From JBGPIK01 sp041484845 (lineage in GTDB: Bacteria > Desulfobacterota > Binatia > UBA9968): a stretch of DNA of 34,618 bases. Positions 15,516 through 24,821 of this stretch are shown here, piece by piece; the first letter of the stretch is position 1, and every line of letters starts with the position of its first letter. A program made the translations under genes and the position numbers. The stretch lies in the NCBI GenBank assembly GCA_041484845.1, contig JBGPIK010000019.1, positions 1 through 34,618 of the forward strand, read 5' to 3'. The notes under the pieces are model-generated. The model ran no database searches. It was not told the DNA's origin and saw nothing but the letters and a program-made list of their open reading frames with translations.

Positions 15516-18500
15516 ATGAGCTACCGGCGAACCGTTGTTGCATCGATCCTTTTGCTCCTATCGTTTCTGCTGCAGACCGGACACTCGGCCGCGCCGTCGG
15601 CCCCGGAATACAATCTCGCCGTCGCTTTCGATATTTCCCATGCGAAAGTCATCGGCTCAAGCAAAATCTCGGTTGTAAAAGAAAAACTTATTGTCCTTCG
15701 CGTCGGCTCTCTCAAAATTCGCAGCGTACGGCTCAATCAGGAAGTCGCGGACTTTCAAACGGGCGACGGCAGATTAAGCCTCACGCCCAAACAGAGCGGC
15801 ATGTTAGAGATCCGTTACGAAGGCGTGTTCGCGCGCGCCGACGGCGCCCCGACTTCGCGCGACTCCGATATTGCGAATGTCATCGGCCGCGAAGGAGTTT
15901 TTCTCGCTTCGGCCTGGTATCCGCAGATGGAGACCCTGGCGCATTATCGGCTTCAAGCGGTTCTACCGCGGGGATATGTCGCGGTTTCCGAGGCCGAAAA
16001 CATCCAGCGCGTTGACGGCAGCGACGGTGTGACCTTCACGTTTCAGTTCGATCACCCGGTCGATCACATCAGTTTGGTCGCTTCGGAGCGTTATCGAATC
16101 ACGCCGGATCGTTTCCACGGCGTCGAATTGTCCGCCTACTTTTTTCCCGAAGACCAGACGCTCGCCGTGAAATACCTCGATTACGCGAAAAAGTATATCG
16201 AACTCTACGAAAAGCTTCTCCTGCCATTCCCTTTCAAGAGATTCGCAATCGTCGAGAATTTTCTTCCAACGGGCTACTCAATGCCGACCTACACGCTTTT
16301 GGGTCAGGAAGTCGTAAGACTGCCGTTTATCGTGGAAACTTCTCTCGGTCATGAAATTCTCCACCAATGGTTTGGCAACGAGCTGTATATCGACGAGGAG
16401 CGAGGAAATTGGGCAGAAGGTTTGACCACTTATCTGGCTGATCATTGGTACCAGGAGCAAAAGGGAGAGGGTTGGAAATACCGCAAACAAATTCTCATCG
16501 ACTATGCGAACTACGTAAGCGATCGAAACGAAATTCCGTTAAGACAATTCACCCAGCGTTTCGATGCCGCGTCGAGATCGATCGGGTACGGCAAGGCTGC
16601 GATGGTCTTCCATATGTTGAGGGAAACACTAGGCGACGAGGCCTTCTTCGGCGGGCTTAAGAACCTGCTGCGGCGGAAGCCGTTTCAACGCGTGTCGTGG
16701 GAGGATTTTAAAAATATCTTCCAGGAGCAAACGGGTAAACACTTAGCGTCGTTCTTTAGCCAATGGCTGGACCAAAAAGGACTTCCGGAATTGCGCCTGA
16801 GCGATATTGCCGTTGCGCCTGCCGGAACTGCTTTCGTGCTCAGTTTTGATCTTGCTCAGACCGGAGACGTTTACCAACTCGATGTGCCGGTGAAGGTTGT
16901 TTACAAGTCCGGAGGCGAAAAAACTGCGCGGATTTTACTTGGAGAAAAAAACCAGCGTGTCCGCATTGAATTGGAGAACGAACCCGCCAAGCTCATTATC
17001 GATGAGAATGTGGACCTGGCGAGAAAACTTTCCGCGACGGAGGTTCCCCCTGTTGTCGCGAGCCTCTTCGGGGCGGAAAAACTGGTTATCGTGCCGTCTC
17101 CTCGAGACGAGTCCAACTACCCCGACGTCGTCGATAGTTTCCGTGCACGAGGCGCGGAAGTCAAAGACGCGGTAACGCTCGGCGATACCAGCATCGAATC
17201 TGCAACCCTATTGATTCTTGGCAAAGACAATCCTTTGGTCCGCAGGCTCTACGGCGAGCTGGAGATGCCGGCGGCAGGGTTTAATGTAGTGGTCAAAAAG
17301 AACCCGCGCAATCCGCTGAAGACCGTTGGGGTCGTCTCGGCGAGCTCGGCGGCCGAAACCCAAGCGGCGTTCGCGAAAATTTCTCATTATGGGAAATACT
17401 CGGCTCTCAGCTTTCAAAACGGCCGCAATGTCTCGGCAACCGTCGCGGAGTCGGCGCGAGGCATACAAGAGATTTTACAAAACGATCCAGCGGCGATCGA
17501 TCTATCGACTCTAAAAAAACTCTCGGACGTGGTGAAGGGCCTAGCCAATAAAAAAATCGTCTATGTGGGCGAAGAACACGACAAATTTTCGCATCATCAG
17601 GTTCAGCTCGAAATCCTCCAAGGCCTCTACCGCCAGAATCCAAAGATCGCCGTCGGCATGGAAATGTTTCAAAGGCCGTTCCAAAAAGCGCTCGACGACT
17701 ACATAGCCGGCACGATTGATGAACGCACGTTTTTGAAACGTTCCGAGTACTTCAAAAGATGGGATATCGATTATCACCTTTACAAACCAATCTTGGATTT
17801 CGCTCGCGCGCAGCACTTGCCGGCGATTGCGCTTAACGTGCGCCGCGAGCTCGTGGAAAAAGTCGGCAAAGGCGGGCTGGATTCGCTCTCGAAAGAAGAA
17901 AAACAGGAGATTCCGGCGGCGCCTGACTATTCCGATCCGGCGTATCGCGATAGGCTTAAAGAGGCGTTTGCCGGACATCAGCACGGAGAGAGCAATAACT
18001 TTGAATTTTTTTACCAGGCACAGATACTTTGGGATGAGACGATGGCAGAATCGATCGATCGGTTTTTGAAACAAAAACCCGACTACCGGATCGTGGTGTT
18101 GGCCGGCGCCGGACATATCCAATATGGTTCGGGTATACCCAAACGCGCCTTCAAGAAAAACAAACTGGATTATGCGGTCGTGTTGAACGATGCTGACGTT
18201 GAAAAGGGAATCGCCGATTACATTGTTTTTCCCGAACCCTCAAAGGCGGTGACGGCGCCCAAGCTCATGGTGTTCATCGAGGAGCAGGATCAAACGGTGC
18301 GCATCAAGAACTTTGTGAAGGATAGCGTCTCGGAAAAGGCAGGGTTAAAGGTCGAAGATGCGATTCTGTCCCTCGATGGGTACCCGGTGAATAATATTGA
18401 GGATGTAAAAATCGCTCTTTTCTTCAAAAATGCCGGCGACACGCTCGCGGTCAAAACCAAGCGAATGGACTCTGCCCAAGTAACCGAGGAGCTGGAATTC

Positions 18501-18518
18501 AACGTAAAATTGCAGTAG
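15516..18518 (+). CDS. M1-like zinc aminopeptidase fused to ChaN-like and PDZ domains
   Basis: This gene encodes 1000 residues. Residues 1-24 are a signal peptide (VVASILLLLSFLLQ, cut near HSAA), so the protein is exported. A gluzincin peptidase region follows, with HEILHQWFGNE at about 279-289 and the third zinc ligand Glu in NWAEGLTTYLADHW. The M1 GAMEN box is not seen. From about 670 a ChaN-like (DUF399) haem/iron-binding domain begins (KIVYVGEEHDKFSHHQVQLE, GMEMFQRP, LAGAGHIQYGSGIP). A PDZ domain closes the protein (about 920-1000; DSVSEKAGLKVEDAILSLDG). The upstream in-frame GTG/ATG would extend the signal peptide. Peptide binding, cleavage and haem-related handling are plausible; the combined role is unknown. 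Confidence 0.9.
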   Translation: MSYRRTVVASILLLLSFLLQTGHSAAPSAPEYNLAVAFDISHAKVIGSSKISVVKEKLIVLRVGSLKIRSVRLNQEVADFQTGDGRLSLTPKQSGMLEIRYEGVFARADGAPTSRDSDIANVIGREGVFLASAWYPQMETLAHYRLQAVLPRGYVAVSEAENIQRVDGSDGVTFTFQFDHPVDHISLVASERYRITPDRFHGVELSAYFFPEDQTLAVKYLDYAKKYIELYEKLLLPFPFKRFAIVENFLPTGYSMPTYTLLGQEVVRLPFIVETSLGHEILHQWFGNELYIDEERGNWAEGLTTYLADHWYQEQKGEGWKYRKQILIDYANYVSDRNEIPLRQFTQRFDAASRSIGYGKAAMVFHMLRETLGDEAFFGGLKNLLRRKPFQRVSWEDFKNIFQEQTGKHLASFFSQWLDQKGLPELRLSDIAVAPAGTAFVLSFDLAQTGDVYQLDVPVKVVYKSGGEKTARILLGEKNQRVRIELENEPAKLIIDENVDLARKLSATEVPPVVASLFGAEKLVIVPSPRDESNYPDVVDSFRARGAEVKDAVTLGDTSIESATLLILGKDNPLVRRLYGELEMPAAGFNVVVKKNPRNPLKTVGVVSASSAAETQAAFAKISHYGKYSALSFQNGRNVSATVAESARGIQEILQNDPAAIDLSTLKKLSDVVKGLANKKIVYVGEEHDKFSHHQVQLEILQGLYRQNPKIAVGMEMFQRPFQKALDDYIAGTIDERTFLKRSEYFKRWDIDYHLYKPILDFARAQHLPAIALNVRRELVEKVGKGGLDSLSKEEKQEIPAAPDYSDPAYRDRLKEAFAGHQHGESNNFEFFYQAQILWDETMAESIDRFLKQKPDYRIVVLAGAGHIQYGSGIPKRAFKKNKLDYAVVLNDADVEKGIADYIVFPEPSKAVTAPKLMVFIEEQDQTVRIKNFVKDSVSEKAGLKVEDAILSLDGYPVNNIEDVKIALFFKNAGDTLAVKTKRMDSAQVTEELEFNVKLQ

Positions 18519-18629
18519 CAAGTCGCCATCCGCCGCAAACCGCTTACCGAGCGTGATTTGCCGCCACCTTATTTCTAAGGGTACTTGACGCCTTTATCAG
18601 GTCGTCTTTGCATACAGCCGGGAAGGAGC

Positions 18630-19571
18630 GTGATTAACATCTCAGCCGCGCCGATAGTTGAACTCGATTCTGTTTCCAAGAACTTTTCCGAGCGAATAGC
18701 CGTCGATGGGCTAAACTTGCGGGTGCCGGCGGGGATTTGTTTCGGGCTCTTGGGGCCCAATGGCGCGGGAAAAACGACGACGCTACGGATGATCTACGGT
18801 GTTACGCGCGCAACCAGCGGCACCATACGCGTATTCGGCATGGATATAGGCCGCAAGCCGCGCGCCGTGCGCTCGCGTCTGGGTGTCACCTTGCAGCAGA
18901 ACGTGCTGATCGAGGCCTTGTCCCCACGGGCTAACCTGCACGTCTTTGGCCGCTATCATTTGCTGCGGCAGCCGGAGCTGTCGCGCCGCGCCGAGGAGTT
19001 GATCGATTTCCTCGAGCTGCGCTCTCATGCCGATGTTCCGGTGCGAAATCTCTCGGGCGGATTCCAGCGGCGGCTAGCGATTGCGCTGTCGCTCATCAAT
19101 CGGCCGGAGCTCTTGATCTTGGACGAACCGACAACCGGGCTTGACCCTGCGGTGCGGCAGGCCTTGTGGTCGCGCATCCGCGCTCTGCGCGGGGCAGGCG
19201 CGACCGTACTGATTACGACCCACTACATGGATGAGGCGCAGCGTTTGTGTGATTGTGTCGCTATTATCTCGATGGGCAAAATTATTTGCGAAGGCGCTCC
19301 GGCCGAGCTTATCGGGATGTTGGCTCCGGAAACCGTTGAATTCGATTGTTCGCCGCAGGAAGAAGCGGCGCTGCTCGACGACTGCGCGGCGCACGCGCGC
19401 CGTGTCCGTATCGGTCAACGCCTGATGGTTTTCCTTGAAAATACCACCGGGTTGATCCAACAAATTCGCAGCTGTGACCAGGGCGATCGTCGGTCAATCG
19501 TCATTCGACCGACCAACCTGGAGGATGTTTTTCTGTCATTAACAGGAGCCAGTCTGGAAGCGAGCCCATGA
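18630..19571 (+). CDS. ABC transporter ATP-binding subunit (NodI/DrrA-like)
   Basis: This gene encodes 313 residues. Walker A is GLLGPNGAGKTTTLRMIYG, the Q-loop region is VTLQQNVLIEALSPR, the signature is NLSGGFQRRLAIAL, Walker B is LLILDEPTTGLDP and the H-loop is LITTHYMDEA. The C-terminal 80 residues match the NodI/DrrA regulatory tail. It energises the permease gene whose ATG overlaps its stop (ATGA). Its start is uncertain: AAGGAG lies only 1 nt before the GTG at 18630, which is too close, and a TTG at 18585 is the next option. The substrate is unknown; NodI relatives export lipo-oligosaccharides and DrrA relatives drugs. Confidence 0.93.
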   Translation: MINISAAPIVELDSVSKNFSERIAVDGLNLRVPAGICFGLLGPNGAGKTTTLRMIYGVTRATSGTIRVFGMDIGRKPRAVRSRLGVTLQQNVLIEALSPRANLHVFGRYHLLRQPELSRRAEELIDFLELRSHADVPVRNLSGGFQRRLAIALSLINRPELLILDEPTTGLDPAVRQALWSRIRALRGAGATVLITTHYMDEAQRLCDCVAIISMGKIICEGAPAELIGMLAPETVEFDCSPQEEAALLDDCAAHARRVRIGQRLMVFLENTTGLIQQIRSCDQGDRRSIVIRPTNLEDVFLSLTGASLEASP

Positions 19572-20335
19572 GTATTTCCCTTCCTTATGCATTTTCAGTA
19601 TGGCGGCGCAATGCTTCCATGTATCGGCGCACGTGGAAGTGGAACCTCCTGCCGAATTTTTTTGAGCCGGTCTTTTATTTGTTTTCCATCGGTATCGGAG
19701 TCGGTGCTTACGTCTCTCAAATGGCGGGAGTTTCGTATATGGCCTTTCTTGCTCCGGGCCTTGTTTGCGTCGCAGCGATGAACGGGGCGAGCTTTGAGGT
19801 AACCTACAATATTTTTGTGCGGCTCACCTTCGAGAAAACCTATGATGGCATGTTGACGACTCCGATCGAGCCCGACGATATTCTCTGCGGCGAGGTTCTC
19901 TGGGCCATCACCCGCGCTTCCATTTACGGGGGGTGTTTCTTTGTCGTGCTGGCGTTTTTCGGACTGGCGCCGCTGCCGTCATCGCTGTGGGTGATGGCGG
20001 TGATCCCCCTAACCGGATTGCTCTTCGCGACCATCGGAATGGCTTTCTCACTGCGCATTCCTAACATCGACCTGTTCAGCTTTTATTTCACGCTATTTCT
20101 CACGCCTTTATTCCTGTTTTCCGACGTCTTTTTTCCCCTTGAAGAACGGCTCTCGCCGGGTTGGCTCTGGATCGCCGAAGCGCTGCCGCTGCTGCACCCG
20201 GTCCGGCTGGCGCGTGCCGCTTTCAACGGACGGTTCTCGTGGATGATCATGTGGGATGTTGCTTACACCGTTAGTGTCTCTTTTTTGCTGTTCCTGTGGG
20301 CGCGCCGCAGTGTGCGCCGGCGGCTGACGAATTGA
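19568..20335 (+). CDS. ABC-2 type permease (NodJ-like)
   Basis: This gene encodes 255 residues with six predicted membrane helices, the ABC-2 permease layout. NodJ-type landmarks include RTWKWNLLPNFFEPVFYLF near the N-terminus, FLAPGLVCVAAMNGASFE, FEKTYDGMLTTPIEPDDILCG and LFLFSDVFFPLEERL. The ATG overlaps the ATPase stop by 4 bp, so translation is coupled. ATPase plus permease form a half-transporter dimer exporting an unknown lipophilic or glycan substrate. The nodulation genes that accompany true NodIJ are absent, so the nod symbols are not assigned. Confidence 0.93.
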   Translation: MSISLPYAFSVWRRNASMYRRTWKWNLLPNFFEPVFYLFSIGIGVGAYVSQMAGVSYMAFLAPGLVCVAAMNGASFEVTYNIFVRLTFEKTYDGMLTTPIEPDDILCGEVLWAITRASIYGGCFFVVLAFFGLAPLPSSLWVMAVIPLTGLLFATIGMAFSLRIPNIDLFSFYFTLFLTPLFLFSDVFFPLEERLSPGWLWIAEALPLLHPVRLARAAFNGRFSWMIMWDVAYTVSVSFLLFLWARRSVRRRLTN

Positions 20336-20377
20336 TGGGATTAGTTTGAATCTGTAGGCCGCAGGCGGAAGACACCA

Positions 20378-20506
20378 GCAGGCTGCTGAAAAAGACTCAT
20401 ATGCTTCGTTGCGCGAAATCGCCTCGCTACAACGTACTGGCTAAGTACGCCTCCGCTCGTCGATTTTTCGCGCGCCTCGCCTCTGAGATCTTTTTGAGCA
20501 GCCTGC
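20378..20506. repeat. 129-bp dispersed repeat with 18-bp inverted ends
   Basis: Left end GCAGGCTGCTGAAAAAGA (20378-20395) and right end TCTTTTTGAGCAGCCTGC (20489-20506) are inverted with one mismatch. The inside contains CGTACTGGCTAAGTACG, a smaller hairpin. A third half-end, TTTTTCAGCGACCTGC, follows at about 20516-20531. Elements with these GCAGGCTGCT...AAAAAG ends are abundant intergenic repeats in deltaproteobacteria-type genomes. It lies between converging genes and could act as a terminator. Confidence 0.75.
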
Positions 20507-20606
20507 AAACAGAGTTTTTCAGCGACCTGCTATAGGAAAACTAGGGTACCGAAATTTGCTGACGGTCTCGATAACGTAGTTCTTCCGAGAGCGGCTTCAG
20601 TTCTCG

Positions 20607-21992
20607 CTACGGTAGAAAATCCTCGAGCCGAACCGTTTCCCAGCCCATCGGCTTTAGCCGCTGAAACGGCTTGCGCGCAGAGTCCCCGGCGCAAAGCGGC
20701 GGCTTGGTGGCATCGATGATAACTTTGCCGCCGACGCGATGCCAATACGGCCCCCCCGGCGGCACCGGCTCAACTCCCGTCGGATCCATCGGGTGCATGC
20801 GCGTTCCCGGAATGACGACGATGTCTTCTTGCGGGTTGCAGCGTGTGTTGATGGCCCAGATCACTTCCCAATAGTTGAAGATGTTGACATCTTCATCTAC
20901 GGCAATGGCGATTTTGGGGTGTAAAATAGGACTCGAGAGTACGCCCATAAGAACTTGTTTGGCCTCGCCATAGAAGCGCGGCGTCATCTGCACGACAATC
21001 CCGAATATACCCGGCAGCACAAGCAAGTTGTGCAGGTTCACATACCCGCCGATGTTTTTGATGTGATTGTAGACGGCGACACCGAAGGGCACCTTGTGGA
21101 AGATACATCCTTCGACCTCGGAGCCGTTCTGAATCGCCTTGAAGATCGCGTCGTGGCGCATGGTGATGCAGTCGATCTCGATCACCGGGTTTTTCCCCTG
21201 GCCCGCAACATAGTAATCTTGGAATTCCGAGAACGGCCCCTCTTCCTCGCGCACGTTGGGCAGAATGCGCCCTTCAAGGACGATCTCCGCGTCAAACGGA
21301 ACCTCCAGGTCGTTGGTCTCGCATTTGACCACTTTGGCGGGCTCTCCGATCAGGCCGCCCGCTAACTCCAATTCATCCATCTCGAAGGCGCCGGTGGTGG
21401 CGGCGGCCATGTAGTAGAGGGCGTGGTGGCCAATGAAAATAGCAATGGGCATCGGTTGATTTCGCGCCTCGTACTTGTTGAGAATCTCGCGCGTGTGACG
21501 CGGAACGATCAAGGCGCCGGTTTTTCTCGGCCCTTTCACCTGCAACCGGTGAAAGGCGACGTTGCGAATACCGCTGTCCGGATCGCGCGCTACCATCAGG
21601 CCGGAAGCGATATAAGGTGTTTCTTCGCTTCCGGCGACATGCGCCGGCAGTTTGGTGAGGTCGACCTTGTCGCCTGTCAAGATCACCTCTTTTACCGGTC
21701 CCGTCGGGACGATTTCGACCGGATGGCGCTTGAGCGCTCTTGCCGCCGCCGTGGGAATCAGCTTTTCGACGGTCGTATTAAAAGCGATCGCCGCGTGGCG
21801 CAGGTTGGCCGGCGCCATGCCCAGACTGCGCCACCCGGGAAAGCCATCGACGTTTTCGAACAGCAGGCCTTTTTCTCGCGATTGATACAACAGCGCGCCC
21901 ATCTGCGTGTGCGGGTGGACCGGTTTAGTAATGCGGATAAGTTCTCCAGCCTCTTCCAGTTCTTTGATCCAACTGCGCATATCTTTCGGCAT
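20607..21992 (-). CDS. UbiD-family prenyl-FMN decarboxylase
   Basis: This gene encodes 461 residues, slightly shorter than typical UbiD (about 490). Family features include MRSWIKELEEAGELIRI at the start, GLLFENVDGFPGWRSLGM, NVAFHRLQVKGPRKTG, and the catalytic E-R-E region with EEGPFSEFQDYYVAG. The enzyme uses prenylated FMN to (de)carboxylate an aromatic or unsaturated acid, with prFMN supplied by an unlinked UbiX. The substrate is not determinable. GAGG precedes the ATG. The ABC binding-protein gene ends 20 nt upstream on the same strand, so uptake and decarboxylation of an aromatic acid may be coupled; a UbiX gene is not in the window. Confidence 0.92.
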   Translation of the reverse strand: MPKDMRSWIKELEEAGELIRITKPVHPHTQMGALLYQSREKGLLFENVDGFPGWRSLGMAPANLRHAAIAFNTTVEKLIPTAAARALKRHPVEIVPTGPVKEVILTGDKVDLTKLPAHVAGSEETPYIASGLMVARDPDSGIRNVAFHRLQVKGPRKTGALIVPRHTREILNKYEARNQPMPIAIFIGHHALYYMAAATTGAFEMDELELAGGLIGEPAKVVKCETNDLEVPFDAEIVLEGRILPNVREEEGPFSEFQDYYVAGQGKNPVIEIDCITMRHDAIFKAIQNGSEVEGCIFHKVPFGVAVYNHIKNIGGYVNLHNLLVLPGIFGIVVQMTPRFYGEAKQVLMGVLSSPILHPKIAIAVDEDVNIFNYWEVIWAINTRCNPQEDIVVIPGTRMHPMDPTGVEPVPPGGPYWHRVGGKVIIDATKPPLCAGDSARKPFQRLKPMGWETVRLEDFLP

Positions 21993-22012
21993 AGATTCTG
22001 ACCTCGATGTGG

Positions 22013-23041
22013 CTACGGCTTCGCGTCACCGTAGAGTTTTTTGACGAAGGATGAAGCTTCAATTTTTTCCAAGAAGGAATGGTCGATAAATTCTTCCGCG
22101 CGGTGTGATTTGGCTTCGGGGGAAGTGGAGAAGTTCAAAACCCCCTGAACGGCATCCTTAAGCACGTAGGGCACCCGTTGTTGGAAGGCGGGAAGAAAAG
22201 TGTCATAGGTCACTTTGAGCGCCTCGGGATCGTTGATCGAAGTGTATTTCGCAACAGCCAGCATTGCGACATCCGGTTGCTCGCGGGTTATCTTCAGCGC
22301 CTCAATATAGGCCTTAAGAAAGGCGTCGATCAGCTCGGGATTATTTTTGGCAAAGTTTCGGTTGACTCCAATGGCCGTGTGAACATAGCTGAGGTTGAGC
22401 GCGCCGACGTTGATTAACTCCTTGAGCCCCATCCCTTTAGCTTTGAGCGTCGTCGGGGCGGAGAGGGTAGTCGCATCGACGATTCCCTTTTCCAGGGCAC
22501 CCAGCTGCGGGACCGGCCCGCCGAGATAGACCGAGTTCACATCCTTGCCAAGCGTCAGGCCAAACTGTTTTAGAGCCACGATGGTCGCTAGCTCAATGGA
22601 GCCGCCTTTAGCGTCGACCGCTACGGTTTTTCCTTTGAGCTCCTCCGGGCGGGCGATTTCCGGGCGCGAGTAAATAGAAAAGATGAGATGATTTGAAGTG
22701 CTCGCGATATAGGTTATTCCGGCGCCGCGGATCGCTCCCTCCACCAATGCCCCACCTAGGGCCGCAAGCGGCGCAGTGCCGGCCACCAGCATCTGCGCCG
22801 CCGCCGGTCCGGTTCCACGCAAGAGCAGTAACTCTTTGACGCCTAGACCGTATTTCTTGAAGAGACCCTGTTCCTGAGCGACAAAGAGCGGAGTCATCAC
22901 GCCGCTCGGTGAGGCGTAGCCGATGGCGATATCGTCTTTTTTGGGTTGGGCCACGGCGACTCCGCCGGCTTGCGCTGCGAGAACAATGGCGACAAGAGAT
23001 GCGCGCATGAGGGTGTGAATTTGGGGATGAGACGTGGACAT
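22013..23041 (-). CDS. ABC substrate-binding protein, NMT1/SsuA-like
   Basis: This gene encodes 342 residues with a signal peptide (about 1-31, ...AGGVAVAQP). NMT1/THI5-type motifs follow: IAIGYASPSGVMTPLFVAQE, then YGLGVKELLLLRGTGPAAAQ, then KGKTVAVDAKGGSIELATIV. Such periplasmic proteins bind nitrate, sulfonate, pyrimidine or aromatic solutes for an ABC importer; no permease or ATPase gene is adjacent. AGGAG lies 6 nt before the ATG. The UbiD gene follows after 20 nt. Orphan NMT1-type binding proteins near decarboxylases are common in uncultured soil lineages, where their ligands are unknown. Confidence 0.9.
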   Translation of the reverse strand: MSTSHPQIHTLMRASLVAIVLAAQAGGVAVAQPKKDDIAIGYASPSGVMTPLFVAQEQGLFKKYGLGVKELLLLRGTGPAAAQMLVAGTAPLAALGGALVEGAIRGAGITYIASTSNHLIFSIYSRPEIARPEELKGKTVAVDAKGGSIELATIVALKQFGLTLGKDVNSVYLGGPVPQLGALEKGIVDATTLSAPTTLKAKGMGLKELINVGALNLSYVHTAIGVNRNFAKNNPELIDAFLKAYIEALKITREQPDVAMLAVAKYTSINDPEALKVTYDTFLPAFQQRVPYVLKDAVQGVLNFSTSPEAKSHRAEEFIDHSFLEKIEASSFVKKLYGDAKP

Positions 23042-23212
23042 GGACTTCTCCTCGATCGATCGCGACGTTGTCGAGAGGCTATTACTAACAGGCAGGCTGT
23101 GTCAATTTGTTTCTGACAAATTCCCAGCGCTCGCACAACCGTCAAAACCAAGTTTAAAAAGGAACTGATCGTGGGCTTTTGTCGCGCGCGAGGAAATCAC
23201 TCTCAGACCCTA

Positions 23213-24478
23213 TCAACGCTTTGCGCTAACGCGCCAAATCGTTCCGCCGCCGTCGTCGGCTATGAGTAGCGAACCGTCGGTCCAGACCGCGACCCCGACC
23301 GGCCGGCCATAGACCTCGTTTGTTTTTTGATTCGCTACGAAGCCCGTAAGAAAATCTTCCACCATGCCCTTGGGCTTACCGTTATTAAACGGTACGAAGG
23401 CCACTTTGTAGCCGACCGGAGTCGAACGATTCCATGAACCGTGCATACCGATGAAGGCGCCTCCCTGGTAGTGTAGCGGGAAAGACTTACCGGTATAGAA
23501 CGCCAGCCCCAAAGGCGCGACGTGAGAACCAAGCGCGTAATCCGGCTTAATCGCTTTGGCGACCAGATCGGGACGGTGGCCCTTTGCGCGCGAATCGAGG
23601 TTCTGCCCGAAATAGGAATAGGGCCAACCATAAAAGCCGCCCTCGCGCACGCTGGTCAGGTAATCCGGTACGAGTTCGTCGCCTAAAAGGTCGCGTTCGT
23701 TAACGACGGTCCATAAAATCTTCGTACTCGGTTCCCAATCCATGCCGACCGGATTGCGCATCCCATTGGCGAAGACTCGCATGTCGCTGCCGTCGGGATT
23801 CACTTGAAGGATTGCGGCGCGCCGCGGGTCCTTGGCATCATGCCCATCTTCATCCACATTCGAACGAGAGCCGACGGCGACGTAGAGCTTACGGCCTGCA
23901 GGATCGGCGATGATATTGCGCGTGTAATGGCCGCCGGCAGGTAAGTCTAATATTTTCGCACCACGCCCGGCAATGTGCAAAACACCGGCGTGGTAGGGAA
24001 ATACCACAATGCTGTCGGTATTCCCAACGTAGAAGCGGTCCCCGATGAGCGCCATGCCGTAGGCCATGTTCAGACGGACGGCAAACGATTCTCGACGGTC
24101 TGGAAAACCCTTGTGTGCGGAATCGCGCAACAAAACGACCCGGCTTCCGGACGCTTGACGCAACGATTCCATCACCAAAACGTCGCCGTTTGGCAACACC
24201 AAAAGGGAGCGCGGATTATCGAGTCCGGTGGCAAACAGATCAACGGTAAAGCCGGCGGGGACGACCGGTTTTTTTCCGTGGGGCCAGTTAATGATACTCG
24301 AAGGATTGGCAACCGATCGCGTGGCAAGAGGCCCAGGAAGGATAACGCCTTCCGCGGGTCCGCTTTCAATCACCTGCCGGGCGCTTTGCTCCGCGCCTTC
24401 GATCCAGGATGCGGAAACTAGGAACAACGCGACGGCCAGAGCGCGAAATTTGATTAGTTGCTTCTGAATTTTGTTCAT
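23213..24478 (-). CDS. PQQ-type sugar/sorbosone dehydrogenase-like beta-propeller
   Basis: This gene encodes 421 residues with an N-terminal signal peptide (FRALAVALFLVSASWIEGAE). The rest is a six-bladed GSDH/sorbosone dehydrogenase propeller: VDLFATGLDNPRSLLVLPNG near 80-100, RNIIADPAGRKLYVAVGSRS, NPVGMDWEPSTKILWTVVNE, then GAFIGMHGSWNRS. It oxidises aldoses or aldonic aldehydes in the periplasm using PQQ, passing electrons to the chain. No PQQ synthesis gene is nearby. No strong ribosome site precedes the ATG. It is transcribed in the same direction as the upstream binding protein but 171 nt away, so it may be separate. Confidence 0.88.
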   Translation of the reverse strand: MNKIQKQLIKFRALAVALFLVSASWIEGAEQSARQVIESGPAEGVILPGPLATRSVANPSSIINWPHGKKPVVPAGFTVDLFATGLDNPRSLLVLPNGDVLVMESLRQASGSRVVLLRDSAHKGFPDRRESFAVRLNMAYGMALIGDRFYVGNTDSIVVFPYHAGVLHIAGRGAKILDLPAGGHYTRNIIADPAGRKLYVAVGSRSNVDEDGHDAKDPRRAAILQVNPDGSDMRVFANGMRNPVGMDWEPSTKILWTVVNERDLLGDELVPDYLTSVREGGFYGWPYSYFGQNLDSRAKGHRPDLVAKAIKPDYALGSHVAPLGLAFYTGKSFPLHYQGGAFIGMHGSWNRSTPVGYKVAFVPFNNGKPKGMVEDFLTGFVANQKTNEVYGRPVGVAVWTDGSLLIADDGGGTIWRVSAKR

Positions 24479-24821
24479 GAAACGTGCTTAGACTGGAAGA
24501 ATATTCTTTGTAGATTACCTCTTACGGCGAGCTAGTGGAATAGGGCTGTTTAGAAGGATGCCAATGCCGTAAGGGTTATGGTTTTGTGCTCCACGCGTCG
24601 TTTTGATGAGCCATCGCTATCGTCTGTCGGTCCGATCTCGACAGCCATTGAGAAGTCTGGAAGCTAAATTTAATAAGCCTTTATTTAGTCGAACTGCTTC
24701 AGCCCTACACTGCCGGCTGAAACGCTCTAGACGATCGGCATGATAAGCGATATGACCGGAAATTATCAGTGGTCGCATTGAGGCTGCTTGCGAAGCGCGT
24801 CAACGCATGGAGATTTTTCCT
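24479..24821. other. 343-bp divergent intergenic region
   Basis: It lies between the divergent sugar dehydrogenase and FMN oxidase genes. I see no repeat, RNA gene or clear promoter. Confidence 0.4.

Noticed and set aside
18585..20335. ABC pair as true NodIJ nodulation genes
   Set aside because: Sequence resembles NodI/NodJ but no nod genes are nearby, so a general exporter is the safer call.
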